Shown here one piece after another: positions 25,729 through 32,204 of a DNA stretch of 38,095 nucleotides. Source of the stretch: a virus; IMG/VR virus record IMGVR_UViG_3300025669_000100, positions 1 through 38,095 of that record; one strand, written 5' to 3'. The stretch's first letter is position 1. Each line of letters begins with the position of its first letter. The notes below the pieces were generated by a model. That model was not told the DNA's origin, searched no databases, and worked only from the letters and a program-made list of their open reading frames with translations. A program made the translations under genes and the position numbers.

Positions 25729-25929
25729 ATGTTAGTAAACAAGCGTATTAATTCTTTGGGTACATTTGTTAGTACAGATAATGACCGCGAATCATTACAC
25801 AATGTATGTGTCACAAAAAAAGAGGTGGTGGTGACTGACGGCCATATTCTTATTACAATGCCGGTAAGTGATATGTTTAATTGTTGTAAAATCAAGGGGG
25901 GGGTAAAATGGATTTTTCAAATTTATTAG
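25729..25929 (+). CDS. Small early protein with sliding-clamp-like motif
   Basis: The 66-aa product has NDRESLHNVCVTKKEVVVTD followed by GHILITMP. This resembles the TDGHRL-type strand of DnaN-like clamps, but the rest of a clamp is absent, so the resemblance is weak. The start follows GGGAGGATCAAAA. A run of eight Gs (25896-25903) near its end lies in frame as GGG GGG, and a -1 slip there would continue into the XRE gene (about 159 aa in total). The normal stop is 22 bases past the XRE start. Confidence 0.45.
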   Translation: MLVNKRINSLGTFVSTDNDRESLHNVCVTKKEVVVTDGHILITMPVSDMFNCCKIKGGVKWIFQIY

Positions 25930-26207
25930 CATCATGGATTGACCACAAAGGTATTACACAAAAAGAACTAGCAGAAAAAATGGGTGTGACAAAATCATGT
26001 GTTTCACAATATGTTAGAGGCCGAAGGAAAAAACTCGGTCCTGAAATCCGAAAGAAATTTGCTAAGGGATTTGATTTATCCATTGATAATTTTATGAAAG
26101 GCCCATACAAAAAAAACCCAGACGTCCGAAGAAGCCTGGGGCCTGATAGGCAATTCCACCAGGGATGTACGTCTAACATATATATTATTGTTTGGCTTGT
26201 CAAGTAA
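25908..26207 (+). CDS. XRE-family helix-turn-helix regulator
   Basis: The 99-aa product has a clear HTH: GITQKELAEKMGVTKSCVSQ then YVRGRRKKLGPEIRKKFAKG. This is the Cro/CI-type fold. The C-terminal 30 residues are less ordered (RRSLGPDRQFHQGCTSNIYI) and overlap an antisense terminator. The ribosome site is the run of eight Gs just upstream. It overlaps the end of the clamp-like gene. It may control the early promoters, which carry AAGCAA boxes, but this is only inferred from location. Confidence 0.75.
   Translation: MDFSNLLASWIDHKGITQKELAEKMGVTKSCVSQYVRGRRKKLGPEIRKKFAKGFDLSIDNFMKGPYKKNPDVRRSLGPDRQFHQGCTSNIYIIVWLVK
26109..26168 (-). ncRNA. Antisense small RNA candidate under the XRE gene
   Basis: A minus-strand transcript starting near 26168 would end in a strong terminator (26140-26109): CCCAG/CTGGG with a C(UUCG)G tetraloop and a run of eight Ts. 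The predicted RNA is about 60 nt, lies opposite the 3' part of the XRE gene, and has its own promoter. It contains the short complementary segments CCTG/CAGG near its 5' end. No protein frame is apparent. An antisense regulator of the XRE mRNA is the simplest reading. Confidence 0.6.
26175..26203 (-). promoter_or_regulatory. Minus-strand promoter for the antisense RNA
   Basis: TTGACA (26203-26198), 17 bases and TATGTT (26180-26175) form a sigma70-like promoter. AAGCAA (complement of TTGCTT at 26212-26217) lies upstream, as at the early promoters. It overlaps the end of the XRE gene. Confidence 0.65.
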
Positions 26208-26437
26208 AATATTGCTTAAAGATTGAAAGACGAGTAGAAAAGCAGGCCAGTATATTTTGGATATTTATACCAATAGAGGGATAATTCCGAAATTATATAC
26301 GGCGGTTACGGAATGGAAGTCTCGAAGATATGCGTCGGAATACATCAGAGCGCTGAAGCCGGCGGTAAAGTTATTGATCTTGATACATTATAGGAATAGG
26401 TTCCAAATTTTTTCCTAAAACCAGGAGGTAATTTCAA

Positions 26438-26524
26438 ATGATTAATGACAAAGCAATAAAATGGATCATGGTAGTTGCTACATTATACATGTGGGTCCAC
26501 TGTATGGTTTATTTTGCAAGGTAA
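26438..26524 (+). CDS. 28-aa membrane peptide
   Basis: A short ORF with an AGGAGGTAATTTCAA initiation site. The product is mostly one hydrophobic helix (MVVATLYMWVHCMVYF) with a basic end. It follows about 230 bases without an annotated gene. The strong ribosome site favours translation; function is unknown. Confidence 0.4.
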   Translation: MINDKAIKWIMVVATLYMWVHCMVYFAR

Positions 26525-26556
26525 TAACGGAGTAATTTCAAGTGGAGGTATTTCAA

Positions 26557-26730
26557 ATGACAACACATCCTAAACGGATCAGAAAACCAGCTGAATGCGG
26601 CCGCTGTCAAAAAACGATGGTAGGACCGACAGGCAAAAAGCTGATGGTATATGCAGAGAACAAGGCAATCTATTTATGCCCTGAATGTATGAAAATCTTG
26701 CCTTGCAGAGGGAGGGGAAGCCATGTGTGA
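26557..26730 (+). CDS. Zinc-ribbon-like small protein
   Basis: The start is the ATG at 26557 after GGAGGTATTTCAA; the longer upstream frame lacks a ribosome site. The 57-aa product has CGRC and CPEC pairs about 25 residues apart, a typical zinc ribbon, with basic residues between. Such proteins bind nucleic acid or protein partners. It overlaps the next gene by 8 bases. Confidence 0.55.
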   Translation: MTTHPKRIRKPAECGRCQKTMVGPTGKKLMVYAENKAIYLCPECMKILPCRGRGSHV

Positions 26731-27001
26731 CGCTGAATATTGGTTAAATTTTAAAACCGATGGGGGATTGGTAGAAAGAGGGAAACCCCTAATTTCAGAA
26801 ACGGGTATTGCAAAGAATAAAAAAGTAATAAATCTATCAGAAGCAGAAGAGGATGAGGTATTGAATGGCGGGTTTGTTTTTATAAAAGCTGATTACGTCC
26901 GCTCGAACAGCTCCCTTTATAAACGAGTGACATACGATAACAGATGTGCGGGCTTTCAATACAGAAACGCAACAACAGGGGAAATGTTATTGTTGGATTA
27001 A
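26723..27001 (+). CDS. Small early protein, unknown
   Basis: The 92-aa product starts at an ATG inside the end of the zinc-ribbon gene, preceded by GGGAGGGGAAGCC. It has mixed beta/helical composition (KVINLSEAEEDEVLNGGFVF) and no obvious motif. It ends just before promoter P2. No family was recognised. Confidence 0.5.
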   Translation: MCDAEYWLNFKTDGGLVERGKPLISETGIAKNKKVINLSEAEEDEVLNGGFVFIKADYVRSNSSLYKRVTYDNRCAGFQYRNATTGEMLLLD

Positions 27002-27021
27002 GCAAAATATAATATTGCTTC

Positions 27022-27049
27022 TTGACAAATGCAGAGAACGAGCTATATT
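27022..27049 (+). promoter_or_regulatory. Early promoter P2
   Basis: TTGACA (27022-27027), 16 bases, then TATATT (27044-27049). Directly upstream is the palindrome AAGCAA...TTGCTT (27000-27020), and AAGCAA recurs at 27052-27057 near the start site. The promoter drives the coiled-coil gene and the recombination module. Confidence 0.7.
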
Positions 27050-27082
27050 TAAAGCAAACGAATAACCGGGGAGATAATACAT

Positions 27083-27310
27083 ATGAAAAAAGAAGATGAA
27101 ATACTGGCACGGCTTGAAGACCTTGAGCGTGAACTTGAACGTCAGAAGGCTGTTGTAGCAGTCTTTCCGAGTCCTGAAGAACTTGCCATAAAAGTCGTGG
27201 ATAAGATCAAGACTCCTATCAAAAATTACGTTGATAGCCAGCTTATTAAGTATAGTGGCACACCAAAAATATTAAACCCACACACGCGGAAACCATTTGG
27301 AGGTAATTGA
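27083..27310 (+). CDS. Coiled-coil early protein
   Basis: The 75-aa product begins with an acidic coiled coil (EDEILARLEDLERELERQKA), then a helical part (AIKVVDKIKTPIKNYVDSQL) and a basic tail. It follows GGGGAGATAATACAT and is the first gene after promoter P2. A scaffold-like or regulatory small protein is possible. No family was recognised. Confidence 0.5.
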   Translation: MKKEDEILARLEDLERELERQKAVVAVFPSPEELAIKVVDKIKTPIKNYVDSQLIKYSGTPKILNPHTRKPFGGN

Positions 27311-27311
27311 T

Positions 27312-27515
27312 ATGACAAAAGGATGTTGGTTGACCAAAGATGAGAGGACAGCCATCTTGAAAGCGTGTCAGAAAGAGAACTGCACCAGGGGAGAGCTTGC
27401 CCGGAAGATGGGCATAACATATTTTCAATTGTACAATGCCTTGAACGAGAGAACAAGGTGTGGATTAAAACCCTACGCTAAAATCGTTGATTACCTGGAG
27501 ATGAACAATGGATAA
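27312..27515 (+). CDS. Small HTH regulator
   Basis: The start is the ATG at 27312, after TTGGAGGTAATTGAT. The 67-aa product has a helix-turn-helix: CTRGELARKMGITYFQLYNA then LNERTRCGLKP. The C-terminus is short. It could be a small repressor or a transcription cofactor of the second promoter. The stop region overlaps the next gene start by 8 bases. Confidence 0.6.
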   Translation: MTKGCWLTKDERTAILKACQKENCTRGELARKMGITYFQLYNALNERTRCGLKPYAKIVDYLEMNNG

Positions 27516-27798
27516 ATACGGACTGACTGTTTCTGAGGTTTTAGGTGACAGAATAATCGTGGTAACGAAAAACGTGGTAAAGATGGAGAAAATCAGCTTT
27601 GCCACTGAGCCACTGATAAAAAACAAGCGCACGTTCGCTGTTATGATCGAGGATGATAAAAAAGCGCCGTTTTATATCGCCCGAAGAGTTGAAGTGGGCG
27701 AACAGTTCAGGGATATGGATAAGCGAACACTGAGAGCGATTACATCAACTATTCCGGGGCGTATATTACTACTCTGGATTAACGGTCACAAGGTTTAG
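27508..27798 (+). CDS. Small early protein, unknown
   Basis: The 96-aa product has a beta-rich composition (EVLGDRIIVVTKNVVKMEK, then FYIARRVEVGEQFRDMDKR). The ATG lies inside the end of the HTH gene after CCTGGAGATGAACA. It resembles no family known to me. Co-translated with the HTH gene. Confidence 0.5.
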   Translation: MDKYGLTVSEVLGDRIIVVTKNVVKMEKISFATEPLIKNKRTFAVMIEDDKKAPFYIARRVEVGEQFRDMDKRTLRAITSTIPGRILLLWINGHKV

Positions 27799-27800
27799 CA

Positions 27801-27869
27801 ATGGAAATGGAAACACTGTGGTGGCTTATGGGTATTTTGGCAGATGTCCTTACACAACTGGGAGGATAA
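27801..27869 (+). CDS. Possible 22-aa peptide
   Basis: A short ORF with a weak AAGG site two bases after the previous stop. The product is rich in Trp, Leu and Gly (LWWLMGILADVLTQLGG). Its end carries the GGGAGG used by the next gene, so it may function as a coupling ORF. Low confidence. Confidence 0.25.
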   Translation: MEMETLWWLMGILADVLTQLGG

Positions 27870-27876
27870 TAACATC

Positions 27877-28107
27877 ATGAAAAAAATGGCATTAAAGGTG
27901 AAACACTGGATGAACGGTCTCAATAAAGATAGGTGCATTGCTTGCTTGCTCTGTGTAAGTTTATTAATGGCATGTGGATGTGTGTCTTTGTTACTTCTGA
28001 TTGTATGGATATTAGCAGAGGTAATCCCACTGACTTATTCATTGTTGATAATAATCGCATTAATTCTGTTAGGTTTTACTTATGAGATTTATAAAAAAAT
28101 ATCATAA
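27877..28107 (+). CDS. Two-span membrane protein, unknown
   Basis: The ATG at 27877 follows GGGAGGATAATAACATC. The 76-aa product has a basic start (KKMALKVKHWMNGLNKDR) and two hydrophobic helices (LLCVSLLMACGCVSLLLLIV, then TYSLLIIIALILLGF). It is Cys-rich in the first helix. It could be a small inner-membrane protein of the early arm, for instance a superinfection factor; no family was recognised. Confidence 0.55.
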   Translation: MKKMALKVKHWMNGLNKDRCIACLLCVSLLMACGCVSLLLLIVWILAEVIPLTYSLLIIIALILLGFTYEIYKKIS

Positions 28108-28125
28108 AGAAAGGGTGGACAATCA

Positions 28126-29085
28126 ATGATAACTGAAGAACAGCGAAAACAGCGAAAGAATTTCATCGGGGCGTCAGACATAGCGGCACTGTTCACCGAT
28201 GATGAAGGTAAAAGCCTAAATCCGTTTGCTACTGCTCTCGATGTATGGGCTTTGAAGGTGTACGATCAGGAACCGGATAGCCAGAAAGAGTCAAAGGCTA
28301 TTTCAATCGGACATCGTTACGAGTCAGCACTTATCGAGTTTGCCGAGGGTGAACTTGGGTGCAAAATAGGAACACATCCCGAATCTATGAGATTTGTGGA
28401 CAAGAAACATCTTGACAAAAATGGCAACCCGGTTTTTGCCTGCAATTTGGATGGGCTTACTGTATATGACGGTGTAACAAATGAAATTGTCGAGGCTAAA
28501 ACAACAGGGCTGACAGGTGAATGGGGTGAACCGGGAACAGATGATGTGCCGTTCAGGGTACTTTTGCAAGTTCAACATCAAATGCTCTGTACGGGCTTAT
28601 TGAAGGCTCACATAGCGGTACTGCTCGGCAAGTGGGGGCTTGAAGAACACATGTACGTTGTTGAACGCAACGAGGACATTATCACCGCAATTGTCGAGCG
28701 TGGTTTACAGTTCTGGAACGAGCATGTGCTGACCAAGATACCACCACCGGATAGTGAACCTGGTAACATTGAATTATTTAAGCGGATCATAAGAGTGCCG
28801 GAGAAGTTCGCTGAAGTTGATAATTCCTTGATTGGAGAATGGGAAACGAGAAAAACAGAGAGACTTTACTCTGAGAAATTAGAGAAAATAGCGTTTGCCG
28901 AGCTTCTTCTCGAACTTGGTGACGCCGAAGGCGTGAACATGGACGATGGCAGAACACTCACCTATTTCAAACAGGAAAGGAATGGTATAGACTCGAAACT
29001 TTTGAAAGCAGATTATCCCGAAGTTCACAAAGCAGTTCAAAAAACATCAGTATTTCGTGTAGCTCGCATAAAGAAAGGAAAATAA
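28126..29085 (+). CDS. YqaJ-family recombination exonuclease
   Basis: The 319-aa protein has the YqaJ/lambda-exonuclease pattern: FIGASDIAALFTDDEG, GHRYESALIEFAEGELG, an Asp in CNLDGLTV, EIVEAKTTG and VLLQVQHQMLCTG, the D...EAK...QvQH metal and catalytic set. It degrades one DNA strand from ends so that the annealing protein, encoded next, can load. The start follows AAAGGGTGGACAATCA. The adjacent RecT-like gene starts two bases after this stop. The pair is a typical phage single-strand annealing module. Confidence 0.85.
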   Translation: MITEEQRKQRKNFIGASDIAALFTDDEGKSLNPFATALDVWALKVYDQEPDSQKESKAISIGHRYESALIEFAEGELGCKIGTHPESMRFVDKKHLDKNGNPVFACNLDGLTVYDGVTNEIVEAKTTGLTGEWGEPGTDDVPFRVLLQVQHQMLCTGLLKAHIAVLLGKWGLEEHMYVVERNEDIITAIVERGLQFWNEHVLTKIPPPDSEPGNIELFKRIIRVPEKFAEVDNSLIGEWETRKTERLYSEKLEKIAFAELLLELGDAEGVNMDDGRTLTYFKQERNGIDSKLLKADYPEVHKAVQKTSVFRVARIKKGK

Positions 29086-29087
29086 TC

Positions 29088-30110
29088 ATGTCAGAAGAAG
29101 TAGTTGTTAAACAACCTGACTCAATCGCAGTCCAAGGCAGAGGACTACACCTCAACTCACTCGACCAAATGTGGCGGTTTGCAGGCTATGTCGCCACAGC
29201 CAAGTTAGCACCAAAAGGCATGGAAGATCAGACAGCCGTTGTTGTTGCCCTTGAAATGGGCGCTGAACTTGGATTGCCACCAATGCAGTCAATACAGAAT
29301 ATCGCTGTAATAAATAACAGGCCGTGCGTGTGGGGCGATGCTGTGCCGGGACTGGTCGAAGCATCGGGACTTCAAGAGTATGGCTATCCAACAAAAATCG
29401 GGAACATGAGTTCTGACGGCAAACATCCAAACGATTTCGGGTTTACCTACACCACAAAACGCAAAGGCAGAGATGAATACACTTATACTTTTACTGTTGC
29501 AAACGCAAAAAAAGCCTCACTATGGGGAAAGGCGGGGCCGTGGACGTTCTATCCTGAACGCATGTTGCTTAACCGTGCCCGGACTTTCTGTCTTAGGGAT
29601 GTTTACCCTGACGTGTTGCGTGGCATAGTCACTGTTGACGAGGCCAAGAACATAGTTGATGCTGACTTTGATGTTGTCGAAGATGAAAAACCACGCACAG
29701 AAAAACTTGCTGAACTGATTGGCAAAAAAGAATCTGTTGTTGAAAAAGAGGTCGAGCCTGCCGAAGCAAAAGCTGTCGAACCTCCACCGGATCCCAAACC
29801 CAAGAAAACCAAACCCAAAGCTGAAAAGAAAGACCCTGGCGGTGAATTGGCTACCGCCCATCAGTCCGCATCAATAATGAATATATGCTATACGAAGTTC
29901 GGGCTGAATGAAGAGAATGCCCTGAAACTCGCAGGTGACATTCTCAAGAAAAAGGTTGGCAAGCAAGATGAGCTAACCCGAAATGATATTTTAGACCTGT
30001 CACAGAACTTTCAGCATCCAGACGTTGTCTATGCTCACATGAAAGGACTCGGGTTCCCCATTCCTGATGCAAAAGAAGAAGCGTTGACCGATGATCTGTT
30101 TAAACCATAA
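29088..30110 (+). CDS. RecT-like single-strand annealing protein
   Basis: The first 210 residues match RecT-like phage annealing proteins: SLDQMWRFAGYVATAKLAPK, VVALEMGAELGLPPMQSIQN, NNRPCVWGDAVPGLVEASG, ASLWGKAGPWTFYPERMLLN and RARTFCLRDVYPDVLRGI. The linker is acidic, then Pro- and Lys-rich (EPPPDPKPKKTKPKAEKK), and a short helical C-terminal domain follows. It anneals the strand left by the exonuclease and promotes recombination. The gene follows the exonuclease by two bases, with AAAGGAAAATAATC as ribosome site. Confidence 0.8.
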   Translation: MSEEVVVKQPDSIAVQGRGLHLNSLDQMWRFAGYVATAKLAPKGMEDQTAVVVALEMGAELGLPPMQSIQNIAVINNRPCVWGDAVPGLVEASGLQEYGYPTKIGNMSSDGKHPNDFGFTYTTKRKGRDEYTYTFTVANAKKASLWGKAGPWTFYPERMLLNRARTFCLRDVYPDVLRGIVTVDEAKNIVDADFDVVEDEKPRTEKLAELIGKKESVVEKEVEPAEAKAVEPPPDPKPKKTKPKAEKKDPGGELATAHQSASIMNICYTKFGLNEENALKLAGDILKKKVGKQDELTRNDILDLSQNFQHPDVVYAHMKGLGFPIPDAKEEALTDDLFKP

Positions 30111-30154
30111 CTAATTAATCGAGTAGGATTACCCTATAAAACGAGGTGTAAACA

Positions 30155-30448
30155 ATGGAACATAACGAAGCAGTATGTACCCCAGAAAAAGAATCGCCCA
30201 TGAACAATGGCAGATTCTCTGAGATTGAGAACTCTTTACATGATTTACAAGAAAGCCTAAAAGGTATCGCGGGCAGGCTTGACAAAAAGGTAACGCATTT
30301 AGTTGGTGCTACTCCAATTGAGACTAATAAATCTCCTGAAGCACAAGGCGGTAAAATCACAGGATCTTTTACAGGAAGCTGTATGGCCTCCCTCAATAAG
30401 TGCCATTCTGTTCTCAACGTCATAACAGGTTTAGTTGATGCAATGTAA
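30155..30448 (+). CDS. Small coiled-coil protein, unknown
   Basis: The 97-aa product has an acidic start, a central helix (SEIENSLHDLQESLKGIAGR) and a Gly/Ser-rich end with two Cys. It follows the RecT-like gene with a 44-base gap. A role with recombination proteins is possible from location only. No family was recognised. Confidence 0.45.
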   Translation: MEHNEAVCTPEKESPMNNGRFSEIENSLHDLQESLKGIAGRLDKKVTHLVGATPIETNKSPEAQGGKITGSFTGSCMASLNKCHSVLNVITGLVDAM

Positions 30449-30456
30449 CTAATCGG

Positions 30457-30533
30457 GTGCGCTGTGGCACGGCAGTAAAACGCAGGGGAAAGTAATAAAC
30501 CGTGATAAAATGAACTAATCCTGCCAGCGCACT
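30457..30533 (+). promoter_or_regulatory. Pseudoknot-like leader, riboswitch-type candidate
   Basis: GTGCGCTG (30457-30464) pairs with CAGCGCAC (30525-30532). Inside, CACGG (30468-30472) pairs with CCGTG (30500-30504) while GCAGG (30482-30486) pairs with CCTGC (30520-30524); the two pairings interleave as an H-type pseudoknot, and the second stem abuts the closing stem. The ribosome site AAAAGGAGG follows immediately. This is a plausible cis-regulatory RNA for the next gene. No known class was recognised. Confidence 0.5.
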
Positions 30534-30549
30534 CAAAAGGAGGAACCAA

Positions 30550-31029
30550 ATGTGTCAGACGATCTCAGGGATAGCGGTAAAATCAGGTGATACCGTTAAG
30601 GTTTACACATCATCAAAAAGTGATAGCCACACAGATATAAGAGAAGAGTTTCATATCAGGGACGACAACTCACCGATTGCCAACAACCAAACGCCGGTTG
30701 AATTAATACCCAAAACCAGCTTAACGGAAATTGGCGGCATGAATTTCATATTTGACGCCGGTCGTCCTGATTGGTGGACCGATGATATGACAGAAGAAGC
30801 CACACGGCAGCTTTATCATGATCTAATGAGAAGATGGAACAACGAGCGTACGGTATTTAGTTTTGAAGGCGACCTTGACCTTAACAGTCTCACATCTATA
30901 CCCGAAGGCGTGACACTCAAAGCAGGCGGCGACCTTTACCTTAACAATCTCACATCCATACCCGAAGGCGTGACACTTGAAGCAGGCAACATTTACCTCT
31001 TCGACAGTATCTTGGGACCGAGAGGGTAA
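30550..31029 (+). CDS. LRR-like repeat protein with decayed last repeat
   Basis: The N-terminal 110 residues (MCQTISGIAVKSGDTVKVYT, then DSHTDIREEFHIRD, and DAGRPDWWTDDMTEEATRQL) look like a family present in phages with C-terminal repeats. The repeat is GDLYLNNLTSIPEGVTLEAG: two copies are 60 bases each (about 30868-30987) and nearly identical in DNA, and a third (GNIYLFDSILGPRG) is degenerate and the frame then ends, giving 159 aa. LRR-like parts bind proteins. The family function is unknown to me. It is preceded by AAAAGGAGGAACCAA. Confidence 0.55.
   Translation: MCQTISGIAVKSGDTVKVYTSSKSDSHTDIREEFHIRDDNSPIANNQTPVELIPKTSLTEIGGMNFIFDAGRPDWWTDDMTEEATRQLYHDLMRRWNNERTVFSFEGDLDLNSLTSIPEGVTLKAGGDLYLNNLTSIPEGVTLEAGNIYLFDSILGPRG
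30868..30987 (+). repeat. Two tandem 60-bp direct repeats
   Basis: Two consecutive 60-base units, each starting GGCGACCTT and containing ACCCGAAGGCGTGACACT, differ at only a few bases. They encode LRR-like repeats. A partial third unit follows but has diverged. Recent duplication is the simplest reading. Confidence 0.8.
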
Positions 31030-31057
31030 TCAACCTGTACCAAGAAAGGAAAGACTG

Positions 31058-31171
31058 ATGGAAGTAGAAATTCTTGAATGTTTAAATGGAATCAAGTTGG
31101 CTGTTGCTACAATTATGGTTATTAACGGTATCAACCTTATGATAAACATAGCAAAATTCATAAATAAATAG
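31058..31171 (+). CDS. 37-aa small membrane protein
   Basis: The ATG at 31058 is preceded by AAAGGAAAGACTG. The product is a short charged start followed by one hydrophobic helix (LAVATIMVINGINLMI) and a basic end. It may have arisen in the space after the LRR-like gene. Function unknown. Confidence 0.4.
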   Translation: MEVEILECLNGIKLAVATIMVINGINLMINIAKFINK

Positions 31172-31174
31172 TCC

Positions 31175-31203
31175 TTGACATGACGTGAACACGGTGGTAA
31201 TCG
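31175..31203 (+). promoter_or_regulatory. Possible weak promoter before the methyltransferase
   Basis: CTTGACA ends at 31180, with an extended -10-like TGGTAAT starting 17 bases downstream; the -10 match is poor. TATATT lies much further at 31216-31221. It may help express the methyltransferase. Low confidence. Confidence 0.3.
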
Positions 31204-31238
31204 CTGTAATCAAAATATATTGTGGGTAGGTAATAGTA

Positions 31239-31871
31239 TTGAAGATCTTAATAGCTTGTGAGTTTAGCGGAATAGTCAGGGATGCTTTTACTAAGGTAGG
31301 TCATCATGCGGTATCGTGTGACTTATTGCCAACAGAGCGTCCGGGCGAGCATTATCAAGGTGATGTGATGGATATAATAGATGATGGGTGGGATATGATG
31401 ATAGCGCATCCGCCATGCACATATCTTGCTAATAGTGGGCTGCACTATCTTAAAACAAAACCGAACAGAATTGCTAAATTAAAAGATGCTTTTACTTTCT
31501 GGTTAGCGTTATGGGATTCTCCAATACAACTTAAGGCTTTTGAAAATCCGACAGGATGGTTAAACACGCATTGGCAAATACCAAATCAGATTATTCAGCC
31601 TTATTATTTTGGTCATAATGAGATTAAGACTACATGTTTATGGCTACAAGGGCTTCCATTGCTACAACCAACACAATTACTACCAAAACCAGTGCCTATA
31701 AAATCAATTCTGCGGAAAAGCGGAAAACACGCGGGCAAAATGTATAATTACTATTGGAGGCAAGGAAAGTCCGCGCACGATCGTTCCCGTACCTTTCAAG
31801 GCATAGCAGATGCAATGGCTATTCAATGGGGAACAGATTATAAACCCCAACAATGCAGCCTTAATTTTTAA
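31239..31871 (+). CDS. Phage DNA cytosine methyltransferase-like protein
   Basis: The 210-aa protein has the pattern of small phage C5 methyltransferase-like proteins: an N-terminal ILIACEFSGIVRDAF (SAM-site), VSCDLLPTERPGEH, WDMMIAHPPCTYL with the catalytic PPC, then WLQGLPLLQPTQLLP and RSRTFQGIADAMAIQW. It lacks a clear target-recognition domain, so it is short for a standalone methyltransferase. It starts at a TTG after GGGTAGGTAATAGTA. It could protect phage DNA from host nucleases. Confidence 0.75.
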   Translation: MKILIACEFSGIVRDAFTKVGHHAVSCDLLPTERPGEHYQGDVMDIIDDGWDMMIAHPPCTYLANSGLHYLKTKPNRIAKLKDAFTFWLALWDSPIQLKAFENPTGWLNTHWQIPNQIIQPYYFGHNEIKTTCLWLQGLPLLQPTQLLPKPVPIKSILRKSGKHAGKMYNYYWRQGKSAHDRSRTFQGIADAMAIQWGTDYKPQQCSLNF

Positions 31872-31882
31872 AGGAGTCTCCC

Positions 31883-32062
31883 ATGAATAAAACCGAAGGG
31901 CATCCACAGTCAAAGAAACATCCGTGGAACACCAAGGTAAAAGTTAATTTCGGCAAGAAAATCCCTTTTTTCAATGAAGAATTTATAGGTAACGCTGAAC
32001 GTCCACAGGCTGACGACCGCACAGGCTTTGAACAAATATTCGATGACGTGTTTGGAGATTAA
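31883..32062 (+). CDS. 59-aa small protein, unknown
   Basis: The ORF starts at an ATG after AAAGGAGTCTCCC. The product is basic in the first half (SKKHPWNTKVKVNFGKK) and acidic at the end (FEQIFDDVFGD). No membrane span or Cys. It follows the methyltransferase and ends just before promoter P3. Function is unknown. Confidence 0.45.
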   Translation: MNKTEGHPQSKKHPWNTKVKVNFGKKIPFFNEEFIGNAERPQADDRTGFEQIFDDVFGD

Positions 32063-32066
32063 ATAC

Positions 32067-32095
32067 TTGACAAAATTTCTATAATATGGTATATT
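32067..32095 (+). promoter_or_regulatory. Early promoter P3
   Basis: TTGACA (32067-32072), 17 bases and TATATT (32090-32095), the same boxes as P1. AAGCAA at 32098-32103 lies at the predicted start, as at P2. It gives an RNA that would begin near 32102 and run into the attenuator-like leader. Confidence 0.75.
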
Positions 32096-32102
32096 TCAAG
32101 CA

Positions 32103-32204
32103 ACCGAAAGTATAGAGGTATTTTTATGACATTAATAAGGCAGCATTTCCTACTAAGAACAGATAACTTCTGTACTTTCGGTCGTGGGGAGTGCTGCCTT
32201 TTTT
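32103..32204 (+). promoter_or_regulatory. Attenuator-like leader with two mutually exclusive stems
   Basis: ACCGAAAGTA (32103-32112) pairs with TACTTTCGGT (32173-32182). AAGGCAGCA (32137-32145) pairs with TGCTGCCTT (32192-32200), followed by a T-run (32199-32204). The second pairing is an intrinsic terminator. The arms interleave, so both cannot form as simple hairpins at once: the first acts as an antiterminator or the fold is a pseudoknot. It precedes the replication initiator. Confidence 0.6.

Noticed and set aside
26276-26391. An open frame of about 38 codons in the gap after the XRE gene
   Set aside because: Only an internal ATG at 26313 with no ribosome site; it could be a gene remnant but cannot be supported.
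27877-28107. Lipoprotein signal in the two-span early protein
   Set aside because: An LMAC occurs, but it is inside a long hydrophobic helix after a long basic region, unlike a lipoprotein signal.
29152-29861. Minus-strand frames opposite the RecT-like gene
   Set aside because: They mirror a well-supported gene and have low-complexity composition expected from reversed codons.
32080-32085. TATAAT as the -10 of promoter P3
   Set aside because: It is only seven bases after TTGACA; the TATATT at 32090 has the correct 17-base spacing.
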